Part shown: in pieces, positions 1 to 5,183 of the stretch | Layout of the letters: each line of letters starts with the position of its first letter | Numbering within the stretch: the stretch's first letter is position 1 | NCBI GenBank assembly: GCA_947627815.1 | Contig: CANQXN010000070.1 | Coordinates: forward strand, 1-8,719 | Origin: an uncultured Clostridia bacterium | GTDB lineage: Bacteria > Bacillota > Clostridia > Oscillospirales > CAG-272 | Length of the DNA: 8,719 nucleotides | Direction: 5' to 3' | Notes under the pieces: generated by a model | The model's input: the letters and a program-made list of their open reading frames with translations, nothing else | Told to the model about the DNA's origin: nothing | The model's database searches: none | Program-made: the position numbers and the translations under genes

Positions 1-245
1 CAAGTGCGCTCTTCGAGTCCCTCCTCGGTACAGGAGGCTTCTTTGACTGTCTGCCACTCACCGCTGTGAATATGCGGCGTCGGTTCCGCCGGTTCGCCCG
101 GTGTCGTCGTCGCGGCTTCGCCCGGCGTGGTGGTTGCGGAACCGTCCGACATTGTGGTTGTTTCATTTCCGCACGAGGAGAGGGAGACCGCAAGGCAAAC
201 GGCTAACAGCGCGATTGTCAAAAAGAGAAGTAACAGTTTTTTCAT
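1..245 (-). CDS. Predicted surface lipoprotein, N-terminal part only (runs off the left edge)
   Basis: An open frame on the minus strand starts at the ATG at 245-243 and stays open for 81 codons to the window edge, so the C-terminal part is missing. Residues 1-24 form a signal peptide (two lysines, then a Leu/Ala/Val-rich core) ending in a lipobox, Leu-Ser-Ser-Cys. Cys25 is the expected lipidated residue. A Thr/Pro/Gly/Glu-rich linker follows (residues 28-57) with TTTPGE twice, typical of a flexible spacer from membrane to surface domain. Residues 58-81 (HIHSGEWQTVKEASCTEEG and onward) resemble a short Cys-containing motif that I recall from surface proteins of gut Clostridia, where a further Cys follows a few residues later. 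The start is supported by GGGGGA just upstream (249-254 on the + strand) and by a promoter at 307-334. Its function is unknown because the main domain lies outside the window. Confidence 0.8.
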   Translation of the reverse strand, partial: MKKLLLLFLTIALLAVCLAVSLSSCGNETTTMSDGSATTTPGEAATTTPGEPAEPTPHIHSGEWQTVKEASCTEEGLEERT

Positions 246-306
246 AAATCCCCCAAAACATAATGATTCGCCGCTTGTGATTCCAAGCGACATTTCTTTC
301 TCTTTG

Positions 307-334
307 ATTCTACCATAATAAAATAAAATTTCAA
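307..334 (-). promoter_or_regulatory. Sigma-A promoter for the lipoprotein gene
   Basis: Read on the minus strand, TTGAAA (329-334) and TAGAAT (307-312) are separated by 16 bp. A TGG just before the -10 box gives an extended -10 element. The surrounding DNA is AT-rich, in contrast to the GC-rich coding DNA. The transcript would start near 300, leaving about 55 nt before the ATG at 245. Confidence 0.7.
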
Positions 335-339
335 TACTT

Positions 340-369
340 TTGGGATTTTTGGCTTGTTAAGATTACAAT
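340..369 (+). promoter_or_regulatory. Divergent + strand promoter (candidate)
   Basis: TTGGGA (340-345) and TACAAT (364-369) are separated by 18 bp. The -10 box is good and the -35 box is moderate. Its -35 box lies only 5 bp from the -35 box of the minus-strand promoter, so the two are back to back and could share a regulator. Transcription would start near 376 and first cross the GC-rich leader before the gene at 555. The match is by eye; no start site is known. Confidence 0.5.
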
Positions 370-375
370 TTTTGC

Positions 376-503
376 TCCCTCGGCACTCGCCGCCGCAAGC
401 GCCCGCCGCCGCAGGCATCTGTCCCCTCGGTTCCTGCCGCCACGCCCCCGTGGCAAAAAATGCCGCGTTTTTTCTTTTGGGCGCGTATTGTTTGTTCCCT
501 CGG
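376..503 (+). repeat. Three direct copies of CCCTCGG in the leader
   Basis: CCCTCGG occurs at 377-383, 424-430 and 497-503. The first and third copies share a longer context: TTTG, then C or T, then TCCCTCGGC, at 371-384 and 491-504, exactly 120 nt apart. The middle copy lies in the loop of the 411-437 hairpin. These could be binding sites for a protein or RNA, or chance in GC-rich DNA. Confidence 0.4.
449..478 (+). terminator. Intrinsic terminator within the leader
   Basis: CGTGGCA (449-455) pairs with TGCCGCG (461-467) in a 7-bp stem with one U-G pair and a loop of five A. It is followed at once by TTTTTTCTTTT (468-478). This is a textbook intrinsic terminator on the + strand. The gene to its left is on the other strand, so it cannot be an ordinary end-of-gene signal. 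It would end a transcript of about 100 nt from the promoter at 340-369. Confidence 0.65.
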
Positions 504-554
504 CGTCATACCTTGGAAAGAGAAGAAGTTTTCATAGAAGGGGAGACATCCGGC

Positions 555-1181
555 ATGAAAAACAAAGAGAAAAAGAAACAGGCGTCCGCGGCCTCTTCGG
601 AACAGAAAAGAGGCGCACGGGCGGCGGCGGACAAAATCAAGGGCGCGGCGGGGGAAGGGCAGAGCGCGCCGGAAGCCTATCCCTTGTGCGGGCTTCTCTT
701 TTATCGCGGCGCGCCGCTCCTCTCCTATCGCATCGACTTGCCGGCGCGTTTTGATTTGCCGCCTTTTCTTTCAGAAATGGCGGCAGGCTTTGCCCGCTAT
801 CTGAACGGGGCGGGGTTTGCCGCCTGCGCCGCCCTTTTTGATGCCGACGACAGGCGGCACAAGCGGCTCTTTTATCCCCTCACCGCCTCCCTGACCTTTT
901 TGGTGGGGCGCACCGATCCGGTCTTTTCCTGCCGCCTTCTCTACCGCTTGCCCGACAGGGAAGGGCAGATGGCTTTTTGCTGGGATAACAAGCGGGAAAT
1001 CTTTCTCTGTCCCGCCGATTTCGGCATCCAAGGGAAAAAAAGATATAGTCCCGATCTCTTTTGCCAAAGCGACGGCGCGCTTGTGCGGTTTGCCCCCGAC
1101 GGCAGCGTTCAGCCTCTCGGCCGCCTGCCGGAGGACTTTGCCCGACGGCAATTTTTTGAAAAAAAAGAGCGCGGCTCTTGA
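555..1181 (+). CDS. Protein of unknown function, 208 residues
   Basis: I do not recognise this protein with confidence. The chosen ATG at 555 has a good ribosome site, AAGGGGAG (538-545), 9 nt upstream. The frame is open back to a TTG at 354, but that part crosses the leader hairpins and has no ribosome site. Residues 1-40 are rich in Lys, Ala, Gln and Glu with no signal peptide, so the protein is probably cytoplasmic with a disordered, basic N-terminus. Residues 42-160 look folded: a hydrophobic strand (PLCGLLFYRG), a YRIDLPARF segment, an amphipathic helix near 71-91, then alternating strands. The middle (a Tyr/Pro strand, a helix with an Asn, later a CWDNK-like strand) faintly recalls DUF3298/RsiV-type domains, but this is only an impression. 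Its stop codon overlaps the promoter of the ATPase operon and its codon use matches the ATPase genes. Confidence 0.75.
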   Translation: MKNKEKKKQASAASSEQKRGARAAADKIKGAAGEGQSAPEAYPLCGLLFYRGAPLLSYRIDLPARFDLPPFLSEMAAGFARYLNGAGFAACAALFDADDRRHKRLFYPLTASLTFLVGRTDPVFSCRLLYRLPDREGQMAFCWDNKREIFLCPADFGIQGKKRYSPDLFCQSDGALVRFAPDGSVQPLGRLPEDFARRQFFEKKERGS

Positions 1182-1206
1182 TTTGCCTCCGCTTTTGTGC
1201 TATAAT
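1151..1206 (+). promoter_or_regulatory. Sigma-A promoter of the V-ATPase operon, with UP-like tract
   Basis: TTGATT (1178-1183) and a perfect TATAAT (1201-1206) are separated by the optimal 17 bp. TGC before the -10 box makes an extended -10. A run of T6-G-A8 (1152-1166) sits where an UP element would contact the alpha subunits. The stop codon TGA of the preceding gene (1179-1181) lies inside the -35 box. Transcription should start near 1213. The match suggests strong, largely constitutive expression. Confidence 0.85.
1159..1179 (-). terminator. Terminator-like hairpin reading on the minus strand
   Basis: AAGAGC (1165-1170) and GCTCTT (1174-1179) form a 6-bp stem with a 3-nt loop. On the minus strand it is followed by a run of T (the A run at 1159-1166). 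On the + strand no T run follows, so it is not a good terminator for the gene ending at 1181. No minus-strand gene ends here. It may block antisense transcription, or it may be a by-product of the A-tract upstream of the operon promoter. Confidence 0.35.
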
Positions 1207-1212
1207 AAAGCA

Positions 1213-1358
1213 TATTGCAAAAGAAAAAGTGTTTTTGCCATAAAGGCGACCCTTTTTCATGAAAAACCGCGCACTTTTTTTGTTTCATGACGGAACATCA
1301 TAGATTTGTCATGATGCATTTCAACAAAAAATGCGAGGAGAAAGGCGGGACAAGGAGC
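1213..1358 (+). promoter_or_regulatory. 5' untranslated leader of the V-ATPase operon
   Basis: About 145 nt separate the predicted transcript start from the first operon gene. The leader is AT-rich and holds several inverted repeats. AAAAAGTG (1224-1231) can pair with CACTTTTT (1272-1279). TTTTTCATGAAAAA (1253-1266) is a perfect palindrome. TCATGAAA (1257-1264) can pair with TTTCATGA (1283-1290). GCATTT/AAATGC (1316-1321 with 1329-1334) forms a small hairpin before the ribosome site. TCATGA recurs at 1257, 1285 and 1309. A 14-codon frame (ATG 1259 to TAG 1303, MKNRALFLFHDGTS) with a weak ribosome site could be a leader peptide. None of this proves regulation. Confidence 0.45.
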
Positions 1359-1679
1359 ATGGCGAAACGGTTGTCTGACGAGATTCGTCTTGCGGAAGAA
1401 GAAGCCTCTTTGCTTGTCAAACAGGCGTCTGACGAGGCCGCGTCCATTCGCGCCGCCGGTGTCGCCGCGGCGGAACAGGAACTGACCGAATGTCAGCGCC
1501 GCGCGGATATTTTCCGGCGGGAGGCCAAAGAAGCCAGAGAAAAAGAAGCGGCCGACCGTCTGGCCGAAGCGGAAAAAGCCGCGCAAAAGGAAGCGGACGC
1601 TTTGAAAAAGCAAGCGGAAGAAAAACTTTCGCCGGCGGTGTCCATGATTCTTGAAAAGGCCGGTGCGTTATGGCGATAA
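1359..1679 (+). CDS. V-type ATPase subunit G/H, peripheral stalk
   Basis: This 106-residue protein is almost entirely one Ala/Glu/Lys/Arg-rich helix (roughly residues 5-95), as expected for the G/H stalk subunit, which pairs with subunit E as a coiled coil and keeps A3B3 from turning with the rotor. The family is usually about 100 residues, and it is the first gene of many bacterial V-ATPase operons, as here. Assignment rests on composition, length and position, since these helices diverge quickly. The ATG at 1359 (MAKRLSDEIRL) follows GGCGGGA at 8 nt. A second AAGGAG (1352-1357) lies too close to that ATG to serve it well, so the exact start is slightly uncertain. The 3' end overlaps subunit I by 10 nt, which suggests coupled translation. 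E. hirae calls this subunit NtpF, while other schemes call it G or H, so no symbol is given. Confidence 0.85.
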   Translation: MAKRLSDEIRLAEEEASLLVKQASDEAASIRAAGVAAAEQELTECQRRADIFRREAKEAREKEAADRLAEAEKAAQKEADALKKQAEEKLSPAVSMILEKAGALWR

Positions 1680-3763
1680 GCAAAATGAAAAAGCTGTTTC
1701 TGGCGACGCTGCGGCAGGACGAGGAACGGCTCATGGCGGCGCTTTCCTGGGCGGGCTGTGTGGAAATCACGCCCTGCGGAGAAGCGTTTGCCGGCTTTGC
1801 GCCGGAAAGCCGGCAGAAGGGCATTGCCGAAGTGAGCGTACAGCAGAAAAAATTAGGCGACGCTCTTTTGATTTTAGACGGCGTTCTCCCCCCTGACCGG
1901 GGGCTTTTCAAGCGCAAGGAACGGCTGGCGCAGGCGTTGTTCGATTCTCCCGACAAGACAGTGGCAGAGGCGCTGACGCTGGCCGATGGTGTCGCCGCCG
2001 TCGCGGCGCAAAAAGAGGCGCTTTTATTAAAAACCGCCGCTCTCCGGCGGGAGATCGAGGGGCTTGCCCCCTGGTGCGTTTGCGAGGAGAGCGCGGACAG
2101 GATGTTCACCCGCCGCACCGAATTGCTGCTCGGCACCCTGCCGGCCGCTTGCCCGCTGTTCCGCCTGACGGCAGCATTAAACGGCACTTCCCCCGAGACA
2201 CAGGACGGGGCAAACAAGCCTTCCGACAAGTTTTCCCAAGCCAAGAGCGGGGAAGACGATAACGCGCCCGCCGCCGCCCCCCTTGCGGCGGAAGTCCTGC
2301 CGCTTTTCTGTGACAAAGCCAAACAGTATCTCATGATCTGCGTCCTGCGGGAGGACAGGGATGAGTGTCTATCCCGCCTAACGCCCCTCGGCTTTGTGCG
2401 GGCCGACCCCCTGCCGGCTGATTTTTCCTTCCCCGAGGGCGTGCCTCACAGCTTTTCGGCCGCGAAGGACACGCTTGCCGCACAGCTTGCCACGGCGGAG
2501 GCAGAAGCCAAAGCCTGCCTTGACGATCTCAAAGGCCGGGCAAACGACCGCAAGATTCTCCGGCAGGCCGCCGACTTTTTATCGACAAAGTTTTTGCGGC
2601 TTAAGGCCGCCGATCGGCTGGGCGGGAGCGAACACACGCTTTTCCTCACCGGCTGGGTGCCGGAAAAGGCGCTCGGGCGGCTTGAAAAGACGCTTGCCCC
2701 CTTTGACTGCGCCTGGGAGACGGAAGACCCCGCGCCTGCCGACGATGTGCCGGTGCTGCTCTCCAACAAAAAGATCTTTACGCCCTTTGAATCGGTGGTG
2801 GAAATGTACTCTCTGCCGGCCTACGGCTCCTTTGACCCCACCCCGATCATGTCGGTCTTTTATTTCTTCATTTTCGGGCTGATGCTCGGCGATGTCGTCT
2901 ACGGGCTGATCCTCTCGCTCGCCTGTTTCGTTGCCCTGAAAAAGCTCGATTTGGGGCGAGGCGCGCGCAACCTCATCTCGCTGTTCGGCGTCTGCGGCAT
3001 TTCCTGTATGATCTCCGGCGTGATTTTCAGCGGTTACCTCGGCAACCTGCCCGGGCAGATCGCCTCTTCCGCCGCCGGCAGCAATTTTGCCATGCCGGGC
3101 ATCGATCTTCTCACGCAGGACGGCATTTTCATCTTTATTTTCCTGTCGCTTGGCATGGGCGTTCTCCAGATCCTCACGGCGATGGGCATCAAATTCTATA
3201 TGCTCTGCCGCAAAGGCGAGGTGTTCGCCGCCGTTTTTGATGTCGGCTCCTGGTATGTGATCTTTTTGGGCGGCGCTTTGAGCGTACTGCTCTCGGGCGT
3301 GGGACAAACGATTGGGATCGCGGTTCTCATTCTCGGTCTTGCCATGAAGATCACCACGGCGGGGCGCGCCAAAAAAGGCATTTTCGGCAAGATCACGGGC
3401 GGTCTTTTGGGGCTTTACGACATCGTCGGGTATCTCTCCGACCTTGTCTCCTATATGCGCATTATGGCGTTGGGTCTTGCCTCGGCGGTCATCGCCTATG
3501 TGGTGAACATTCTCGCTACCCTGATGATCTCCCCCGGGTTCTCGGTCGGCACGCTGATCGGCTGGATTCTTTTGCCCGTGATCCTTTTGGCGGGACATGT
3601 CATCAACTTGGCGCTCAACCTTTTGGGTTGCTTTGTCCACGACGGCAGATTGCAATATATCGAGTTTTTCGGCCGTTTCTTCGAGGACGGCGGCCGCCCC
3701 TTCGCGCCGCTTATGCCAGAGGCAAATTATCATGTGATCGAGCGGGAAGAAGAGAGCGACTGA
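1670..3763 (+). CDS. ntpI: V-type ATPase subunit I (a-like membrane stator)
   Basis: Subunit I (697 residues) is the static membrane part that carries ions to and from the K ring. Residues 1-370 are the cytoplasmic arm that holds the peripheral stalks, starting with the family-typical MAISKMKKL. It contains long helices (about 95-135 and 262-315). Residues 390-697 hold the membrane helices. Arg597, in SYMRIMALGLA, is the conserved arginine that meets the ring glutamate. The family C-terminal signature (HDGRLQYIEFFGRFF) is also present, as is PTPIMSVFYFFIFGLMLGD near residue 390. The protein is somewhat longer than the usual 640-660 residues. An odd hydrophilic Asp/Pro/Ala/Ser-rich stretch at residues 172-206 looks like an added linker in the arm. 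The start lies inside the end of the G/H gene (10-nt overlap). A 79-nt gap follows before K. Confidence 0.97.
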   Translation: MAISKMKKLFLATLRQDEERLMAALSWAGCVEITPCGEAFAGFAPESRQKGIAEVSVQQKKLGDALLILDGVLPPDRGLFKRKERLAQALFDSPDKTVAEALTLADGVAAVAAQKEALLLKTAALRREIEGLAPWCVCEESADRMFTRRTELLLGTLPAACPLFRLTAALNGTSPETQDGANKPSDKFSQAKSGEDDNAPAAAPLAAEVLPLFCDKAKQYLMICVLREDRDECLSRLTPLGFVRADPLPADFSFPEGVPHSFSAAKDTLAAQLATAEAEAKACLDDLKGRANDRKILRQAADFLSTKFLRLKAADRLGGSEHTLFLTGWVPEKALGRLEKTLAPFDCAWETEDPAPADDVPVLLSNKKIFTPFESVVEMYSLPAYGSFDPTPIMSVFYFFIFGLMLGDVVYGLILSLACFVALKKLDLGRGARNLISLFGVCGISCMISGVIFSGYLGNLPGQIASSAAGSNFAMPGIDLLTQDGIFIFIFLSLGMGVLQILTAMGIKFYMLCRKGEVFAAVFDVGSWYVIFLGGALSVLLSGVGQTIGIAVLILGLAMKITTAGRAKKGIFGKITGGLLGLYDIVGYLSDLVSYMRIMALGLASAVIAYVVNILATLMISPGFSVGTLIGWILLPVILLAGHVINLALNLLGCFVHDGRLQYIEFFGRFFEDGGRPFAPLMPEANYHVIEREEESD

Positions 3764-3784
3764 CCCCTATCCCGTCCGGCAACC

Positions 3785-3810
3785 TTATTTTCTTGATGAA
3801 TCAAAAATAA
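3785..3810 (+). other. AU-rich hairpin between subunits I and K
   Basis: TTATTT (3785-3790) and TTGA (3793-3796) pair with TCAA (3801-3804) and AAATAA (3805-3810), with a 2-nt bulge and a TGAA loop. No T run follows, so it is not a terminator. It sits about 20 nt before the very strong ribosome site of subunit K (GGAGG at 3833-3837). A role in RNA processing or in raising K translation is possible. The gap also holds the palindrome ATCCATGGAT at 3813-3822. Confidence 0.4.
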
Positions 3811-3842
3811 AAATCCATGGATAAAATCCAACGGAGGAAACT

Positions 3843-4424
3843 ATGAAAAAGAAAGTGATTCTGATTCTCTCCTTAGTGCTGGCGCTGGTCGTTTTAGCCG
3901 CGCTGCCTTCCTTTGCGGCCGCCGAAGAAGAGACCGCCTCCCTGACCCTGTGGGATTTCTTCTATAACGGCACCACCCTTTCGCTGATCGGCGCGTTTTT
4001 TGCCGTGGCACTATCGGGCATCGGGTCGGCCAAAGGCGTCGGCATCGCCGGCCAGACGGCGGCGGGCGTTGTCGCCGAAGACCCCAGCTTGGGCGGCAAA
4101 TTCATCGCGCTGGAAGCACTGCCCGCCACGCAGGGTATTTACGGCTTTGTGGCAGGGTTTCTGGTCATGATCAAAAACGGCGTGATTGCCGGCAATGCCG
4201 ATCTTTCGGTGGCTGACGGCATGTATTATCTCTTCGCCTGCCTGCCCATCGGCGTGGTGGGGCTTATCTCCGCCATTCATCAGGGCAAAGTGGCCGCCGC
4301 CGGTATGCAGATGGTGGCCAAACAGAAGGATCAGTTCGGCAAGGCCATTACCTATGCCGCCGTTGTGGAAACCTATGCCATTCTGGCGCTTCTGATCTCC
4401 GCCCTTCTGATCTTCTTGCATTAA
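3843..4424 (+). CDS. ntpK: V-type ATPase subunit K (proteolipid, rotor ring) with signal peptide
   Basis: K forms the rotating membrane ring that binds the transported ion. The protein (193 residues) has two homologous helical hairpins, giving four membrane helices. The first is near 46-72 and 90-111, the second near 127-155 and 168-192. Glu176 (VVETYAIL) is the ion-binding carboxylate. The matching place in the first hairpin is Gln97, so there is one carboxylate per four helices. The sodium-binding residues of E. hirae NtpK (Leu61, Thr64, Gln65, Gln110, Glu139, plus Tyr68 nearby) correspond to Leu93, Thr96, Gln97, Gln147, Glu176 and Tyr100, all present. Residues 1-26 look like a cleavable signal peptide (KKK, a Leu/Val/Ile core, then PSFAAAE). 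This makes K longer than the 156 residues of NtpK. GGAGG lies 5 nt before the ATG, among the best ribosome sites here, fitting the need for many copies of K. Confidence 0.97.
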   Translation: MKKKVILILSLVLALVVLAALPSFAAAEEETASLTLWDFFYNGTTLSLIGAFFAVALSGIGSAKGVGIAGQTAAGVVAEDPSLGGKFIALEALPATQGIYGFVAGFLVMIKNGVIAGNADLSVADGMYYLFACLPIGVVGLISAIHQGKVAAAGMQMVAKQKDQFGKAITYAAVVETYAILALLISALLIFLH

Positions 4425-4440
4425 AGTCCGAGGCACGGTC

Positions 4441-5091
4441 ATGACGACAGGCATTGAACTGATCAAACAAAAAATCCGCGAGGAAGCCGAAGCCGAGGCC
4501 GCGTCGATCAGAGCCAAAGCCGAGGCAGAGGCCGCCGCTGTGCGCGAAGCCGCCGAAGCGCACGGGAAAACCCTGCTCGCCGAGGCGGCCGCCCAAAGCG
4601 AAAAGGAAAGCGCCCTCGTCAGAGAGCGCACCGAGGCGTCGGCGCAGAATCTCAAACGCGACCTTCTTTTAAAAGAAAAAGGCGCGCTTTTGGAAAACGC
4701 CTTTGACAAGGCCAAAGAGGCGATTTTGGCCATGCCCGCCGGAGACTATACCGCGCTTCTGACAGGGCTTATGACCAAGGCGCTGGACGATCATATCGCT
4801 TCCGAGGCGGCGTTTGCCGCCTATGAGGAGGAAGAGTTTCAGCCGGTGAGCGCCTATGTCCTGAAAATGTCGGCACGCGACGAAGCGTTGGGAAGCGCGC
4901 TTGTCAAAAGCGCCGCCCCCCATCTTGCTCCCTTGCACAAGACGCTCTCTTTGGGCGCGTCCCGGACAGATCTTGACGCGGGCTTTGTCCTTGTCGCCGG
5001 CGATGTGACGCTGGATTGCTCGCTTTCCGCCCTGATGGCGGAACTCAAACAGACGCTTTCCGGCGAGGTCGCCGCCTGCCTGTTCGGCTAA
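4441..5091 (+). CDS. ntpE: V-type ATPase subunit E, peripheral stalk
   Basis: Subunit E (216 residues) pairs with G/H to form the peripheral stalks that tie A3B3 to subunit I. Residues 1-95 are a long Ala/Glu/Lys/Arg-rich helix beginning MTTGIELIKQKIREEAEAEA, the usual family opening. Residues 96-216 form the globular head that binds subunit B, with the typical late strand-turn pattern DLDAGFVLVAGDVTLDCSLS (near 178-197). Both the length and the two-part layout match the family. The coiled-coil part uses repeated GCC-GAG/GAA codons, giving short near-repeats at about 4480-4560 that reflect composition rather than a repeat element. The ATG follows GAGG (4430-4433) at 7 nt and lies 16 nt after the stop of K. 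A 92-nt gap follows before subunit C. Confidence 0.93.
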   Translation: MTTGIELIKQKIREEAEAEAASIRAKAEAEAAAVREAAEAHGKTLLAEAAAQSEKESALVRERTEASAQNLKRDLLLKEKGALLENAFDKAKEAILAMPAGDYTALLTGLMTKALDDHIASEAAFAAYEEEEFQPVSAYVLKMSARDEALGSALVKSAAPHLAPLHKTLSLGASRTDLDAGFVLVAGDVTLDCSLSALMAELKQTLSGEVAACLFG

Positions 5092-5133
5092 ACGGGCGGT
5101 TTCTCCTGTTTGCGTTTGTTACATTTTAAAAAA

Positions 5134-5159
5134 TCAGCCGCCGCTTTTTTGGCGCCTGA
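5134..5159. terminator. Hairpin between E and C; terminator-like on the minus strand
   Basis: TCAG-C-CGCC (5134-5142) pairs with GGCG-C-CTGA (5151-5159), an 8-bp stem with one C-C mismatch and an 8-nt loop. Read on the minus strand it is followed by TTTTTT (the A run at 5128-5133), which makes it an intrinsic-terminator shape facing leftward. On the + strand no T run follows, so it should not stop operon transcription. It may block antisense transcription or shield an RNA end between E and C. Confidence 0.45.
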
Positions 5160-5183
5160 GATGGTATGAAAGGAGGCGTTCTC

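Larger units (their letters stand above)
376..554 (+). promoter_or_regulatory. GC-rich untranslated leader with attenuator-like structure
   Basis: No gene is supported between the divergent promoters and the ATG at 555. The stretch is very rich in GCC/CGC and can fold into several hairpins. These are GCAGG/CCTGC (411-415 with 433-437, a 17-nt loop), then GCCACG/CGTGGC (439-444 with 449-454, loop CCCC), then a terminator (449-478). The second hairpin and the terminator both need bases 449-454, so only one can form at a time. That is the layout of a transcription attenuator. The sequence is not one I recognise as a known riboswitch class. Confidence 0.45.

Noticed and set aside
354..554. N-terminal extension of the 555-1181 gene from a TTG at 354
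   Set aside because: It has no ribosome site, it crosses the leader hairpins and terminator, and its sequence is a Pro/Ala/Arg-rich translation of GC-rich DNA. The ATG at 555 has a good ribosome site.
1287..1358. Earlier in-frame ATGs (1287, 1311) for subunit G/H
   Set aside because: The added residues (MTEHHRFVMMHFNKK and onward) do not fit the helical family and the codons run through the leader structures. The ATG at 1359 fits the family opening.
1417..2334. Minus-strand open frame of 305 codons
   Set aside because: It is antisense to G/H and I, with Ser/Ala/Arg-rich composition typical of a shadow frame.
2579..3733. Long minus-strand open frame of 384 codons
   Set aside because: It lies opposite the well-supported subunit I gene, is rich in Asp, Arg, Gly and His as expected of an antisense shadow in GC-rich DNA, and shows no ribosome site or known domain.
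3793..3827. Internal promoter for subunit K (TTGATG and ATAAAAT)
   Set aside because: The spacing is too long (about 22 bp) and the transcript would start at or inside the ribosome site.
4480..4560. Repeat element in subunit E
   Set aside because: The near-repeats are GCC/GAG/GAA codon runs of an Ala/Glu-rich coiled coil, not a separate element.
5166..5183. ATG at 5166 as the start of subunit C
   Set aside because: The AAAGGAGG ribosome site would lie inside the gene. It is correctly spaced for the ATG at 5184.
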